The position numbers were made by a program, and so were the translations under genes. From Gigaspora margarita (lineage: Eukaryota > Glomeromycota > Glomeromycetes > Diversisporales > Gigasporaceae), in contig WTPW01000635.1 in NCBI GenBank assembly GCA_009809945.1, positions 235,070 through 299,069 of the forward strand: a stretch of 64,000 nucleotides of DNA, read 5' to 3'. Below, piece after piece: positions 45,998 through 58,557 of the stretch (positions are counted from its first letter, which is position 1; each line of letters begins with the position of its first letter). The notes beneath the pieces were generated by a model. The model ran no database searches. It saw only the letters and a list, made by a program, of their open reading frames with translations, and was not told the origin of the DNA.

Positions 45998-46539
45998 TAC
46001 TCCTTCACCAGTAACTACTCCATAATTACCAGTTGTAAATGAACTATACCAAACTAATCCCAATTTTAATACTACTCCTCTAACCACACCTTCTCTATAC
46101 TATCAACTACATAATCTTTTTGATCCTTGACCTGCTTCTACTGATCACCAAATAATTGAAGTACCCTAAGTAACTCCTCTACAACCAAACGTACCAGCTG
46201 AACAACCCAACCAAACCCCTAGTACTACTTCTATTGACCCACCTCCTCCACAAGTTCAACATCAAATCTATCTTCCCCAAGTTGAAATTATTAAACCTCA
46301 TATAGTTGGAGCCTATTCTAATCCAACTGTTATTAACCCAGAAGCATTAGAAGAAGTAAATTTAGAAATAATTTTACCAGAACAAGAAGAAAACCTCAAT
46401 GAAGAATTTATTGAATCAGAAGAAGAAACATCAGAAAAAGATGTATTCGAAGAAGAAGAAGACCCAGAAGAACTAAACCAAGAAGAATTAGTACTTTCAG
46501 ACCCAGAATAAGAAAAATCTATATTTGAATCAGAAAGAA

Positions 46540-47360
46540 ATATAAGGATGAAGCCTTACAAATGGCTGAAGCTATGACTGCTCTTGCTACTGCCATGGGA
46601 AGGAGCAGTAAATAATCTCTCATTAAAATTGATTTCTATCATGGTGATGGAACCCAAGATCCTGTAAACTGAATAAAAATATTTGAATGAGCTGCTAAAG
46701 CTAACTATTGGAGCCCTGCTCGTCAATTAGAACTGGCCTGTGCATATATGAAAAATAATGCTCAAGAATGGCTTACTAGTCTTGAGCATAAAACTACCAA
46801 TTTTCATAACCAAGGCCATGACAATGAATATGTTTACAGTTTTACCCATCTCTTTAAAGAAAAATTTAGCACTACCAAACAGAAAGCCACTTGGCAAAAA
46901 CAACTCTTTGAAATTAAACAAGGCACAGATACTGTTGACACTTATATTAGCTGTTTAAATGACTTAGAGGACGAGTAGACTCAAGGAAGTTTTCTCTGCT
47001 TCAGTCATGATCCAATTCCTTATTCAAGAACTGTGCCCAGAGTATGCCATGAATGTCCAAGCTACAGAACCTGAAACCTTGGAACTGCAATTGCTGAAGC
47101 ATGCAAATGGGAAACTAGACGGATAATGATCTCTGACCATAATGCAAATGATACTAACAAAGCTATAGAACACTTTACAGAACAAATTGCTAAGCTTAGT
47201 ATCAACCTTGCTAAAAAACAAGCTATCCTTACTCCTACTGCTACATATTACTCTGACCAAAATAAAAACTGATCCCAACAGGGAGCTACCAATGCCACCT
47301 GTTACTATTGTAGTCAAAAAGGACATTTTATCCGAAATTGTCATGCCTGGTTCTAGGATA
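46540..47360 (+). other. Gag-derived region of LTR element
   Basis: Retrotransposon Gag-like sequence (AQEWLTSLEHKTTNF, HLFKEKFSTTKQKATWQKQL, QGTDTVDTYISCLNDLE), followed near 47299-47345 by a CCHC zinc knuckle (CYYCSQKGHF.RNC). A strongly acidic stretch rich in glutamate lies just upstream (46380-46510). Fossil, broken. Confidence 0.8.
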
Positions 47361-47707
47361 ACAAAAGAAACAACTAGGAATACCAATCCCAAGGCTAAAG
47401 TAATAATCACTCCTCTAGAAACAACCAGTTCTATAACAGATCCAGATCTCAAAACTGAAGTAGATCCAGGGACCAGAATTACAATAATTGCTCTGGATAT
47501 GACCAATTCCGAAGCCGAAGTCAGTCATATAATAGATACAGAAATGACTGGAATTACCAATCTTCTAACCAATTTAGATCAAGAAATTGCTCTTCTACTC
47601 CTTATCCACGTGATGTATATACTATTGATACTGTCAATAACTATACTTATGAGTAGTTTGAAACTTTTCTTGTCAATGAATCGATATGTACCACTCTTGT
47701 TAGTTAC

Positions 47708-48130
47708 TTGACCCAAGAATCTAAAACAACTCAGATCCAGATACCAACCTATACCACTCCTGTTAAATGCAATATTAAACTTCAAGAAAAACCTTACTAT
47801 GCTGTAATTGATAGTAAAGCTGCTATCAGTATGATCTCTCACCAAGTTGTAAAAGAAATTGGACTACAAATTGAAGCTCTTTCTACCAGCCTTATTGTCT
47901 CTGCTGCTGGATCCTCTGTTCACCCTCTTGACCTTATTAAAAATTTGCCAATAGAAATTGAAGGGACTACTATCTGTTTGGATGTTGAAGTTATGAACGC
48001 TACTTCTTATTCATTACTTTTAGGTAATGACTGGTTACAAAAAGTAGATGCAAGCTTCAATTGGAAAAACAAAGATTATACTCTTTGCTGGAACAAGAAA
48101 AGATTCATGTACCTACCACTTATGAAATAA
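47708..48130 (+). other. Aspartic-protease region of LTR element
   Basis: A retropepsin-like segment recognised from a YAVID...ISMISHQVV block near its start and SYSLLLGNDWL near its end, in the expected place between Gag and reverse transcriptase. Fossil. Confidence 0.7.
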
Positions 48131-48289
48131 CCAACACCTACCTACTCAACCTACTCTTACCAATGAAAAAGATTTGAAAAAATTTGAACAAGAATATCTT
48201 AGTCCAAAAGAAGCTTATATGGCAGATACAGAACAAGATATCTGGACCACTATTATTCATAGACCCAGACCTGGTGCATCCTTCTCTAA

Positions 48290-48530
48290 CCAGAAATGTG
48301 AACACTGTTACTCTTACAATCATCTATATGCTGACTGCCCCAACAATGAATGTTACTGATATCATTGATATGGACACCTTGCTGCTTATTGGCCTAGGCA
48401 GGCCCCTAAACAAAATATCTGTAAAACTTGTTCTCAACCAGGACATTTATATAAGGACTGCCCAGAAAACTGATGCTATTAATGTGGACAATATGGACAT
48501 ATTGGAGCTATCTGTCCTCAAATGATCCAG
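48290..48530 (+). other. Additional zinc-knuckle cluster
   Basis: Further CCHC-type knuckle sequences (for example CKTCSQPGHLYKDC) follow the protease region, which is unusual because knuckles normally sit at the end of Gag. Fossil; seen across more than one frame. Confidence 0.55.
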
Positions 48531-50029
48531 AAATTAGAGAACCAGAGATTTTAATATGGATACAACCCCAGAAAGTAAATGCTCAATGCCTCTCTCATTA
48601 TACTCAACTACGAACCAACTACTGCTGCAAGTATAAAGTACCTAAGAAACCAGAAGAAATTAGGCTATTGAATCAAACAATGGTATGCAATAGATATTTT
48701 GATTGACTTCCACTATGCTTTAGATCATGACCACCCCAAAAGCATTGAGTTCTTTACCAATGGTGAAGGTAGAGGAACATAAACTGAATGCAAACTCTGT
48801 AAAGAACAAGGAATTAGATCCAAGATGATTAAACTAAATTCTAGTTGAGAGGATGTTCAATTTTGTGGTCTTGAATACCTCTATGCCTACAAAGCTGCCC
48901 AGGATGTAGAATATAACCCCAATTGCAACCTATGAACCTGAGTATGCCACTATACCAAGTCTACTAGAAATGCTTGAACACAGTTATGATCTTAACCAAA
49001 GCTGCATTTTCCACTTAGCTCAGATTCAGATTGGTGAAAGCAATGAAATTCTTGCCCATGCTCCTGAACCTCAATTTAATGACTGCTCTAATCAAGACTA
49101 CACTTATGAGGAAGTAAATGTTATCATGAAAGCTTCTCACGTGGAATTATTAGACACAGAAGAAGAAACATTGCAAAGAATTCTTGCTGAATCCTTTGAT
49201 ATAAGTCACCCTAATTTTAATAAAAGAAGAGCCATAAAAAACTTATGAAGAAAGTTTGCAGGAACTGCTAAACTTTGTGAATCCTGTACCATGGTCAAAA
49301 CCAATAATGAGCTTTGACAATATAAAAATTTGTGCAAGGAATGCTATGAAGAAGAAAACCCTCCTCTAGATCCAGAAACAGAAATCCCTCCTCCTCTTAC
49401 CCCTCTATACCTAAAGCACCTGATCTAAATGGATCTACTACACTCTCTGTAATAGAGTTACCTGTAGTTGCTCCTATCAAAACTGGCTTGCCTGTTCTAG
49501 AATTAGCTGTACTGATTTAACTCTTGCAGAAACAGATTCGACAACAAGCCCAAATCATTACTTTTCTTCAAGAACAAGCCAAAACCTTTGAACACCAAGA
49601 ACAGACCATTAAGACTCTACAGGACTGAGTTCATTATTTTGAAAACTTTTATCATTAATTAAGGTACTTGTATACTAAGTCTACTGTCTCTATACCCAAG
49701 TCTAGAAACCGGGATACTCAAAATTTTTGAGTTATCCTGAGCATGATCAAAAACTACTCAAAGATACAGACAATTGTAGACCCAGACACATTTGAGAAAT
49801 ATATATAACTCAGAAAATTAACCCAAAAGTAGGACCTCTCACTACTAGCCAAGGAGCCCAATTTCTTGAATTTGCAGACCTTTTTGCAAAAGATATGACC
49901 CAACTGGTAGAACTGACCTAGTTGTCCATCAAATATTCACTGATGATAGACCTTCTATTAGCTCATGCCCCTATATGGTACCTCTTACCGAACAAATATT
50001 TATAAATGAAGTAGTACAATAAATATTAG

Positions 50030-50700
50030 AAAATAAATTAATTAGAGAGTCCTCTAGCCCTTGAGCCTCTCTTGTTGTACTTGTAAACAAGAAAAATAGA
50101 AAGAAAAGTTTTTGTATAGACTACCGAAAGCTTAACAATATCACCAAGAAAGATCAATACCCTTTACCTCAAATTGATGAAATGCTTGATTCTCTTGCCG
50201 GAGTCACTTATTTTTCCACTTTAGATCTTATGAGTGGATATTGGCAAGTAAAAGTACACTCAAAAGATAGAAAGAAAACTGCTTTTATAACCAGATATAG
50301 AACCTATGAATTCAATGTTATGCCTTTTGGATTGTGTAATGCCCTTGCTACCTTACAATGTTTTATGTACCAAGTTTACAAAAGTATAGCTTATAAGTAT
50401 GTTGTGGTATACCTAGATAATACGAATATCTTCTCTTACACATTTGATGATCATCTTAAACACCTACGAGAAGTCTTTACCAGAATTCAAAAAGCTGAAT
50501 TAAAATTAATATTGAAAAGTGTAATTTTTGGATAAAATGATTACCTTTTCTAGGACATATTATTGAAAAAAAAGGAATCTCTCTAGACCTAGACAAGATA
50601 ACTACTGTTCAAAATATTCAACCTCCCCAAAATGTAACCCAACTACAATCCTTTTTAGGTCTTGCTGGATACTATAGATGATTCATCAAATATTTTTCTT
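50030..50700 (+). other. Reverse-transcriptase region of LTR element
   Basis: Ty3/Gypsy reverse-transcriptase blocks are plain: FCIDYRKLNNITKKDQYPLP, FSTLDLMSGYWQV, KTAFITRYRTYEFNVMPFGL, and the thumb-side LGLAGYYR block near 50655. Fossil, broken. Confidence 0.9.
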
Positions 50701-50759
50701 CCATTGCTTATCCACTTAACCAGTTATTGTATAAGGACAATGCATATGAATGGAATATG

Positions 50760-51200
50760 AAATGTCAAAAGGCTTTTGATAAATTAAAATACTGATTAAC
50801 TACTGCCCCTATCCTCATTTACCCAGACTATAGAAAGGAATTTATTCTTGCTACAGATGCATCCTATGAAGGATTTGGAGCCACTTTAAGCCAACTCTCA
50901 GATGATAAAAAGAAACACTCAATTGTCTATGCAAGTAAAAGTTTGAAAAAGAAAGAAGTGAATTATGGAGCCACTGAACTAGAATGTGCTGCCATTGTAT
51001 GGGGCATCGAACATTTTCATAAATACTTTGGTACAAGTCATTTCACACTAGTTACAGACCACTCTGCTCTTAAATAGTTAAAGTTATTCCAACCTAAAGA
51101 ATGTTTAGGTCATTGGATTATGAAACTCCAACCCTATCATTTTACTATTATACACAAATCTAGAAGAATTTTTTCAAATGTTGATGCTCTTTCTTGCCTA
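50760..51200 (+). other. RNase H region of LTR element
   Basis: Typical Ty3/Gypsy RNase H phrases follow directly: ATDASYEGFGATL, IVYASKSLKKKEVNYG, LECAAIVWGIEHF and TDHSAL. Fossil. Confidence 0.85.
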
Positions 51201-51409
51201 CCAACCCAGACACACCTTCACTCTATTGACCCTACATGAATTTAGATCAATACCAAAACTTACTAGGATATTTAAAATTAGACACTCTCTTCCCTGACTT
51301 AACGGACAATGAACAAAGGACAATTATTAATCAATCTTGATAATATGAAGTGAAAAATAAATTATTATACAAAAAGAATAAAAAATATCTAGACAAACCA
51401 ATTAGAGTT

Positions 51410-52380
51410 ATCAAATGAACTGAAGTTGAACCAATTTTGTACATGATGCATAGTTATCCTACTGCTGGACATTTAGGAACAGATGCTATGTATTATAAGA
51501 TATCTGAAAGATATTATTGGGATCAAATGTATAGAGACGTTCAGAACTATGTTTGCTCTTGTGAAATATGTCAAAAACAAGAAAAAAGTAAAAGAAAGGA
51601 ACCCCTTCATCCTATTCAAGTTGGAATAGCTTTTGAGCATGTAGGAATAGATCTAGTTGGACCTCTCCCTATAACTCCTTGAAATAATCGCTATATTATT
51701 GTTGCTACCAATTACCTTACTCACTAGCCAGAAGCCAAAGCCATACCAGATGCAGGTGCAGAAACCTTAGCAAAGGTTATCTTTGAAGAAATTGTTTGTA
51801 AACATGGAGTATCTAAGATAATACTCTCAGATAATGGAAAGAATTTTGTTAGTGAAATTGTGAGGATATTATGTGAAAAGTTCTTGATAAAGCATATGTT
51901 TTCTTCACCCTACCACCCACAAACCAATGGAATAGTTGAAAGATTAAACAGAACCCTTTGTAACTCTCTTGCAAAAGTTATGGGAAAAGATACAGAATGG
52001 GATATGCATATACCTGCTGTACTATTTGTATATAGGACCAAATGACATGCAACTACTGGATACATTCCTTTTTATTTGGTATATGGTTAACAAGCTATTT
52101 TACTAATTGAAACTGTTATTCCTATAGAACCAGATGATGAAGTCTCTCTAGAAGATAGTATTCTCCAATGAGTATTTAATTAATTGAAGAATTATCCTAT
52201 CACTATAGCAATGCCAGAGAAAATACAATTAAGTCTCAAAAGAAACAGAAAGTTAGATTCGATTCCAAGATACAGAAAGAAGAATTTGAAATTGAAGACA
52301 AAGTTTGGGTACAAAGAAAAGACATTGAAGCCTCTTGTTCTGCAAAATTTGAGAGAAATGAATAGGACCATTTATTGTTA
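51410..52380 (+). other. Integrase region of LTR element
   Basis: An HHCC zinc-binding segment (MHSYPTAGHLGTDAMYYKI ... CEICQKQEKS) is followed by the integrase core (IGIDLVGPLP-type block, LSDNGKNF, SSPYHPQTNGIVERLNRTL). Towards 52370-52470 there is a GPF/Y-like segment (LCTIDGKTLKQYNNSDHLVK). Fossil. Confidence 0.9.
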
Positions 52381-52518
52381 AAGAAAAATTAAATAATAGC
52401 GCCTATAAACTGTGTACAATAGATGGAAAAACATTAAAGCAGTACAACAATAGTGATCATCTTGTTAAGTACTATGAGAAACAAAATTGGCAACCTATGA
52501 TTATCATTTGAATTTCTA

Positions 52519-52869
52519 TAGTGCAGGACAGCATAAAACATCCAATCTATACATATAGGAGCCAATTTTGGATGCTTATATAATCAATTCTGATTGCTAA
52601 TTTTGTATAATTGATTTTGATTGGTTAAAAATTTATATATTTTTTCTTTTTTTTTTATATTAAACGCCAATTTTTTGAAATCATATAAACTTTAATCCTT
52701 TATATCTTCTTCAAAACAAAAAATAAACAAAAATCCTCTAACAGAAATGTAGTTTATCTAAAAATCATCAGTTTGTCAGAGGGTTTTTTGATTTAGCTTG
52801 TTTTAAAGAAGTTATAACACTTTAAAGTTTTCTTAATTGACATTAGATGTTTTATGCTGTCCCGCACTG
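52519..52869. mobile_element. MITE nested in the LTR element, 351 bp
   Basis: The ends TAGTGCAGGACAGCATAAAA and the inverse (TTTTATGCTGTCCCGCACTG) give ~24-bp inverted repeats. Inside are an AATCCTCTAACAGAAA...TCAGAGGGTTTTT inverted pair and T-rich sequence. No convincing target duplication. It lies between the integrase region and the downstream open region. Confidence 0.75.
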
Positions 52870-53407
52870 TGGAAAGAAATTCTTAAAACAGATGGAAATA
52901 CAGCCTTAACTCCTTAATTTACTGTGTACAACAAACAATTTTTTTTTTGAATCTAAGCTACCCCATTTTTGTTTTAAAAAAAAAGAATTAGGAATAGAAA
53001 TAATATAATAGAATCAGATTTTGATTTCGTGGAATGGTTACTACTAAGTAAAATCAGTCAATATTGCTCTGTTTGGGCTAAAATTTTGACTATATACTCA
53101 TCAGAAGATTTTGCATTTTTCTACTAAGCTTATCTTAGAGTGAAAATGCCACAGAAACCCATGAATCGATTTGACAGCATTTTTGATCGGCAAGAAATTT
53201 TTGGTCATATGATCAATATTACAATTTTTGAGTCACATAAGTAATACCGCGAAACAATTAAACAAGCCCTATTCTTTAATTTGACATGTATAACAATATT
53301 TTTATTAGAGCAACCACCTTTATGCTAACATTAAAAATTGCTAGAAACATTTTCCCTTTTTTCTTTCTTTCTTAATAACAAAAATTTTAATCCCTAAAAT
53401 AGAAACT

Positions 53408-54190
53408 TTGACCCTGCAACCTCAAACCCTAATTATTCTTGCTGAATTAATTAAATATTGGAACCAAGACCCTGTATCACAGAACAATAGTCTTATTATT
53501 ACTACCAACCAGGTAGCCATAACAGATGGAAAAGAAATTATACTTTCACTACAGTTCCCTTTGAAAAATGAAGAACAGATTCAGAATAGTGTTATCAATA
53601 CTAATGAAACTGAAATTATTCTAGAAAATTTAGAGTTAAAACCAAATGGTAATCTAACAAATACTGACACAGAAAATACTAATAAAAAATTATTTTTCTT
53701 GCTTGCTCTTATTGAACCAGAAGATACTAATCCTCAAGATTCTATACCCAATGCTGTAAATAAGTTAGTTATTGACTTAACTGAAATTGAGGAAAGAGTC
53801 TCTTTTAGAAGAAGCCCACTAAGTGAAACCTCTTCAGTAGACAAGCTTTGAGAAATAATTACTCAACTCAGAATAGAAAGCTGAGAAAAACAAAGAGAAC
53901 CTCAAATTAGAATTCTGGAAGCCTGTTATTACCTTGAACAGTTAAAGATCAATAGTAATACCCAGAAAGAATGACAAAGGATATGGGACACATTAAAAGA
54001 AAGTTTAGGACCTCGATGTACTTCTTGAATATAGAAGTGTGACACCCAAATTTACCAAATCTGACAAGTGTGTGAACTGTCTTGTCTTTATTCCACTACT
54101 ACGATTACCTATACTAACTTGGAAGAATTAAATGAAGAAAATTTTTCTTTGCTATTACACGAAGTTGGAATTCACAGTGCTCATTTTTAA
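53408..54190 (+). other. Extra open region before the 3' LTR
   Basis: A coding-like stretch lies between integrase and the 3' LTR. The first 147 codons (53408-53851) are open and rich in N, T, E and L (TLQPQTLIILAELIKYWNQD, then an acidic NTNETEIILENLEL part). I recognise no envelope, membrane segment or other domain. It may be an additional element-encoded ORF. Fossil, broken downstream. Confidence 0.5.
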
Positions 54191-54201
54191 AGGAGACAGA
54201 A
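54189..54201 (+). promoter_or_regulatory. Candidate polypurine tract
   Basis: AAAGGAGACAGA lies immediately before the 3' LTR, the place expected for the plus-strand primer of an LTR retrotransposon. Confidence 0.6.
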
Positions 54202-54715
54202 TGTTATAAAATGAGTTTTATTATTATTTTTATTATTATTATTATTTTTTATTATTAGTTTTTTTAATATTATTTTCTAGAATTATTGTATTTATATATT
54301 ATATTAGTATTGTATTAATATTACTTTAAAAGGCTTAGTTAGAAGTACAAACAAAATGGTACTATTTCTACTATTTCTACCATTTCTACTATTTCTACTG
54401 TTTTTACTTTTAATGATCAAAAGGTATATAAACCCTAGTTTTTTGCCCTCCTGTACAATAGACTCAGATTTCCCTCTCCTCCCTCTAATGTTTAGAAATA
54501 ATTATTTATTTTGAATATTATCTCATAAATAAATAAAATATATCTTTGCCAAATAAATACTCTCTTGCTCTTTAATAAATAAATATAATGAACCACTCTA
54601 GTAAAGTAATATTCCACTTGCACACCACTTCATATCTTCTCTGACCCTTACAAGATCCCTGTCACTGTGTGTTGTATTGCAAGTACTATATTGAAGAAAA
54701 TAGTCACTTGTACCA
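54202..54715 (+). repeat. 3' LTR
   Basis: Begins TGTTATAAAATGAG and ends CACTTGTACCA; 514 bp, aligned with the 5' LTR throughout except for a length difference. Shared words include AAAAGGCTTAGTTAGAAGTA, AATGATCAAAAGGTATATAA and TTGCACACCACTTCATATCT. Confidence 0.85.
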
Positions 54716-54779
54716 AAATAAAGGAAAGGTACAAGTAAAAAAAAATCTAACTATATCTTAAGTAAGTTTGTGTTGATAT

Positions 54780-55203
54780 TGCTTAGAATATAGTTTTGAT
54801 ATAACTGTATCAAGTGTCTGTTGTAATAGTTTTTTAAGATCATTGACTATTTTATTTTCAAGAAACATTTTTGTAATATAGTGAATATCACGAAAGTAGT
54901 TAATCATACTATGCTATGTATACTCTATATCACAACCTTCAATTGAGTATTGAACTTTTGTTACTATCTCATCATCATCTTTACATTCAATGAGTTCAAA
55001 AAATGACCAAACAAAGCTATTTTTAGGATTATTTTTATTATGTCAAGTTTTTTTTTTGTTTTTTTTTTTTTTGAAGTCAATTGAGAATATGAATCATCAA
55101 TATTTTCCCGATCGCTACATTTTTTAGTAAATGAATCATTTGAACCAAAGCATGTGGTATCCATTCTTCTTGACGAAGTACTGGCACTAGAGGTCAAAGC
55201 CAT
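54780..55203 (-). pseudogene. hAT transposase N-terminus with BED finger, copy 1
   Basis: Start at 55203 gives MALTSSASTSSRRMDTTCFG, a serine-rich head, then a lysine run. After one frame change the minus strand reads NNPKNSFVWSFFELIE, then VQYSIEGCDIEYT, stop, then MINYFRDIHYITKMFLENK. The W..FF.......C...C-like and H pattern is that of a BED zinc finger at the start of hAT transposases; the second cysteine and the tryptophan after it have decayed. The rest of the transposase is missing. The segment is duplicated at 58179-58489. Confidence 0.7.
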
Positions 55204-56905
55204 TATCGTAATGGTGATTACCACTACACAGCAAAAACTTTACCTTTTTATAATTTTTAGATGCCATATAATTGCGAGTTAACGCCTATCTACATATCAT
55301 TAGAATACACCCAAATGGATATTAAAATGAAGGATCAATTTCCAAGTCTAATAATTATTATATTGTATGCAAGATGCACATTATCAATTTTCATGGCTGT
55401 TATTTAAAATCATACATGCTACTTTGAAGGATTTGATTTTGAAGTAATGTCCAATTCTATTTTTATTTTTATTTTATTTTATTATTATTATTATTATTAT
55501 TTTACAATAATACTGCATGTNCTAGCTTTATGATCTATCTTTTGGAACTTTGGGGCAATAGATAAGTATAGATATTTGTATGTACATNTGTTCAAAAGAA
55601 TTTTATAACAATATTGACTATTATGATCCTCTTTGAAGTAAGGTATGCACTGAGTGTCCAGATTATTGTTTCAATGATTTTTCTATTGTTTAAAAATATA
55701 AAAATCACTGAAACCGCATAATCTGGGTACATACAATGATTAGTATGTGGATTGCGGCTGAATTAGAAAGGGAATTTTAATATTTGATTTTATTAATTAT
55801 TGTCTTGATTATATAAACATAGGAAAGATGTGTAGGCAGAATATTCTTACTTTCTGAATTTTGATCCTTTTTGTAAACTCAAGGTACGTTAGCCACTGCT
55901 TACAGTATCTTATTCTCCAGATTAAGACCCGGCCACTACTTATTATCCACACTATTCTGTTTTCTGAATAAGACTCAGGTAGTACTTATTGATTTATTAC
56001 TTTGTGTAATATATTCCACAAATATAATGCCCGGTTTTCACACAGCGGTACTGAAGTTTTTGAATAAAGCCTGGGTACTATAAGCAGTGGCAATGGAGTC
56101 AATGGATAACTAGTTTTTTTAGCTCGATTAATTCCTGAATTCTCTTAGATTTTTCTTTACGTAATTCAGAATTTCTTGGATTGTNNCACATCCCAACTAA
56201 ATATAAACTTTGATATCGCTTAGTTTATACTTCAGGACCAGATTAATATCGTGGTTTGAACTATATGAAATTACTGGTATACGCCTTATTTTTATATGCA
56301 TTCAGTTTAGAGATTTACTATAATTATTCTACTAAATATTTTAATTTGTTAATTCGTATATTTTAAAATAGGTTAGTCGCACAACCAAGTTCGGCAGGGT
56401 CAAGATTTAGGACCAGTATGCATCAGAGCTAGGCCGGCATTAAGCAATAATACTAGCCAGCTTTATTATAGCAAAAATATCATTGGGCAGTTTTACTTAC
56501 ACTGGTTTATAGTAAAAGTTTGAGCAAATATGCAGAATTTATCAATTCTGACTCGAAATTTTGGTCGATCTGCTGAATTTTGGTTGCACGACTAATCTAT
56601 CCTATGATTACAATTGACTTTCTTGATTGTATATAGTAATACTGCAAAGGCTATATTTGGCTTTTGCTAAAAGCTTATACAAATCAGGATCCAGACACAA
56701 GCGCAAAAACAATGCGTTATTAATCTTGTCCAGCGCCCGCAGGACTCTAATGAAAATAAGTATTTTTTTGGTTAGAACATGCAAAATCTTATGATTATGC
56801 ATAATCTGGTGTAAAATCAAAGTTACTAAATTTTTAATGTTATTTGGAGAAAAATGGTACTATATTATTTTTAATTTTTTTCTTTGCTTTATGTAATGTT
56901 AACTG
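54893..56905. repeat. 2-kb duplication, copy 1
   Basis: From GAAAGTAGTTAATCATACTA to about CTTTATGTAATGTTAACTG this segment is repeated in direct order at 58179-60515. It comprises the BED-finger fragment plus about 1.7 kb of its upstream sequence. Landmarks include the ATTTTTATTTTATTATTATT run (about 55460), a palindrome around ATTTTTCTATTGTTTAAAAA (55680-55725) and GCATGTTCTAAC-type words. Copy 1 retains more CpG than copy 2. Confidence 0.9.
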
Positions 56906-57010
56906 ATCATAAACTAATTTTATAAACCAATCTATTTTTAGTGACTTCAAGTGTAACAGTATTAATAACACGTATTGTTTAACAAGTTCTTAACACACTC
57001 TTTACAAGTA

Positions 57011-57259
57011 GCACAGGTTGAAAAATATCATAAATATCAGTTTCGATTTTTGTTGATCTTTNGCGNCTATCGTGACAACAACAAAGACATATCAAGTGCT
57101 GATAGAGCTATTAGTAAGCTATCGGACACATCAGTTCTGATAACTTACTGATAGCTCTATCAGCACCTGATATTTCTTTGTTGTTGTCACGATAGGTGCA
57201 AAAAATCGGAACCTGATATTTTTATGATATTTTTCTGATCTACTTTTTTCGACCTGTGT
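57011..57259. mobile_element. Foldback element between the duplicated segments
   Basis: The left arm (GCACAGGTTGAAAAATATCA, then CTATCGTGACAACAACAAAG, then GTGCTGATAGAGCTAT) is inverted in the right arm (ending TTCGACCTGTGT). Tips are bordered by TAG on both sides, suggesting a TA-type target. Two ambiguous bases occur in the left arm. A 63-codon minus frame over the right arm is not supported. Confidence 0.65.
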
Positions 57260-57567
57260 AGGTATAGTATAATTAGGGTAATGTGTTACAATAGAATCCA
57301 TCAGTTTTTCACCACGTGTCACCGGTTAGAATAACCAATAAGCTATTCTTTTTTTTTTTATCACAATTTTGCAAATCGAAGTATTAATTATCTATCATTC
57401 AGATGGATTGTATTGTTCAATTTTTTTCAGGTAAACATACAATTCGATTGAGTTGCGACCAAAGCTCTTTTAACGACCATCGACTAGGATGTCTTTGACG
57501 GCTTAAATGTATTTTTTCACTAAACTGATGCATTTAAATTGCACTTCTGGGTAGAATGAACGTAATA

Positions 57568-57997
57568 CAGTAAACCTCTATAAGTGCATGCTCTTGGGAC
57601 CAAATTTTAACAAATGCACTTAGAGAGTGATAAAAGAAAGCTGCTATCTATAGAGATCATATATATAGGCTGCCATCAATAGAAATCAGGCAGATCTACA
57701 TTTGAAAAAAAATTAATACCTTAACTTTCACAGCTTATATCTCAATGGATTTTTAAGCTATCTTGATGATTTAATATTCAAAAGAAAGCATAGATCGTAA
57801 GCTTTCTTTTGAATATTAAACCATCAAGATAGCTTTAAAATCCATTGAGATATGAGCTGTAAAGTTAAGACATTAATGTTTTTTCAAATGTAGATCTGCC
57901 TGATTTCTATTGATGGCAGCCCATATATATTCGGGCATTGACTTTGCATTTAGAGAGGTGTGCACTTATAGAGGGTACATTTATAGATGCTCTATTG
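57568..57997. mobile_element. pogo-like TIR element with nested foldback
   Basis: The ends CAGTAAACCTCTATAAGTGC and the inverse (...TACATTTATAGATGCTCTATTG) are imperfect inverted repeats flanked by TA (57566-57567, 57998-57999). Extra internal copies of TGCACTTAGAGAG and TTTAGAGAGGTGTGCACTTA resemble the 21081 MITE design. Most of the inside is a nested foldback at 57668-57922. Confidence 0.65.
57668..57922. mobile_element. Nested foldback with ~120-bp arms
   Basis: The left arm begins GGCTGCCATCAATAGAAATC and the right arm ends GATTTCTATTGATGGCAGCC, with nearly exact complementarity through CAGATCTACATTTGAAAAAA and GAATATTAAA/TTTAATATTC around a centre at about 57795. It interrupts the pogo-like element. 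Confidence 0.75.
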
Positions 57998-58178
57998 TAC
58001 TTTTTATTTATTATTCATTGCTATTTATTTTTTATTAACTAATATTGGATTATTCTAAAGAAACAGTTAGCTGCTCCATACATTGCAATAATCAAGAGAT
58101 TCAATTTAGATTAATTATCCACGTAAATCTCCAAATAACGCTTCATTTTCATCTATCGTGGGTATGTTTACATATANG

Positions 58179-58489
58179 AAAGTAGTTAATCATACTATGC
58201 TATGTATACTCTATATCACAACCTTCAATTGAGTATTGAACTTTTGTTACTATCTCATCATCATCTTTACATTCAATGAGTTCAAAAAATGACCAAACAA
58301 AGCTATTTTTAGGATTATTTTTATTATGTCAAGTTTTTTTTTTGTTTTTTTTTTTTTTGAAGTCAATTGAGAATATGAATTATCAATATTTTCTCAATCA
58401 CTATATTTTTTAGTAAATGAATCATTTGAACCAAAGCTTGTAGTATCCATTCTTCTTGATGAAGTACTAGCACTAGAGGTTGAAGCCAT
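58179..58489 (-). pseudogene. hAT transposase N-terminus with BED finger, copy 2
   Basis: Minus-strand start at 58489 corresponds to the start at 55203, with the same serine-rich head and downstream FFELIE...EGCDIEYT block. It stops abruptly at 58179, at the NYF codons, where the duplication ends. Compared with copy 1, CpG sites have mostly become TpG or CpA. Confidence 0.7.
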
Positions 58490-58557
58490 TATCATAATGG
58501 TAATTACCACTATATAGCAAAAACTTTACCTTTTTAAAATTTTAGATGCCATATAAT

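Larger units (their letters stand above)
43153..54715 (+). mobile_element. Broken Ty3/Gypsy LTR retrotransposon
   Basis: A Metaviridae-type fossil on the plus strand with both long terminal repeats and the domain order Gag, zinc knuckles, protease, reverse transcriptase, RNase H, integrase. That order places it in Ty3/Gypsy. The element is about 11.6 kb, partly because two foldback elements are nested in it (45041-45997 and 52519-52869). The coding part carries many breaks (well over ten), so it is inactive. By eye the two LTRs differ by roughly 5-8 percent over their shared part, mostly transitions, which suggests a moderately old insertion. No clean target duplication was found. Confidence 0.9.

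Noticed and set aside
45860-46042. Small plus-strand protein matching 45040-45240 on the other strand
   Set aside because: The two frames are the mirrored arms of one foldback element.
47024-47506. 160-codon minus-strand frame
   Set aside because: It is the reverse-strand shadow of the Gag/zinc-knuckle region of the LTR element.
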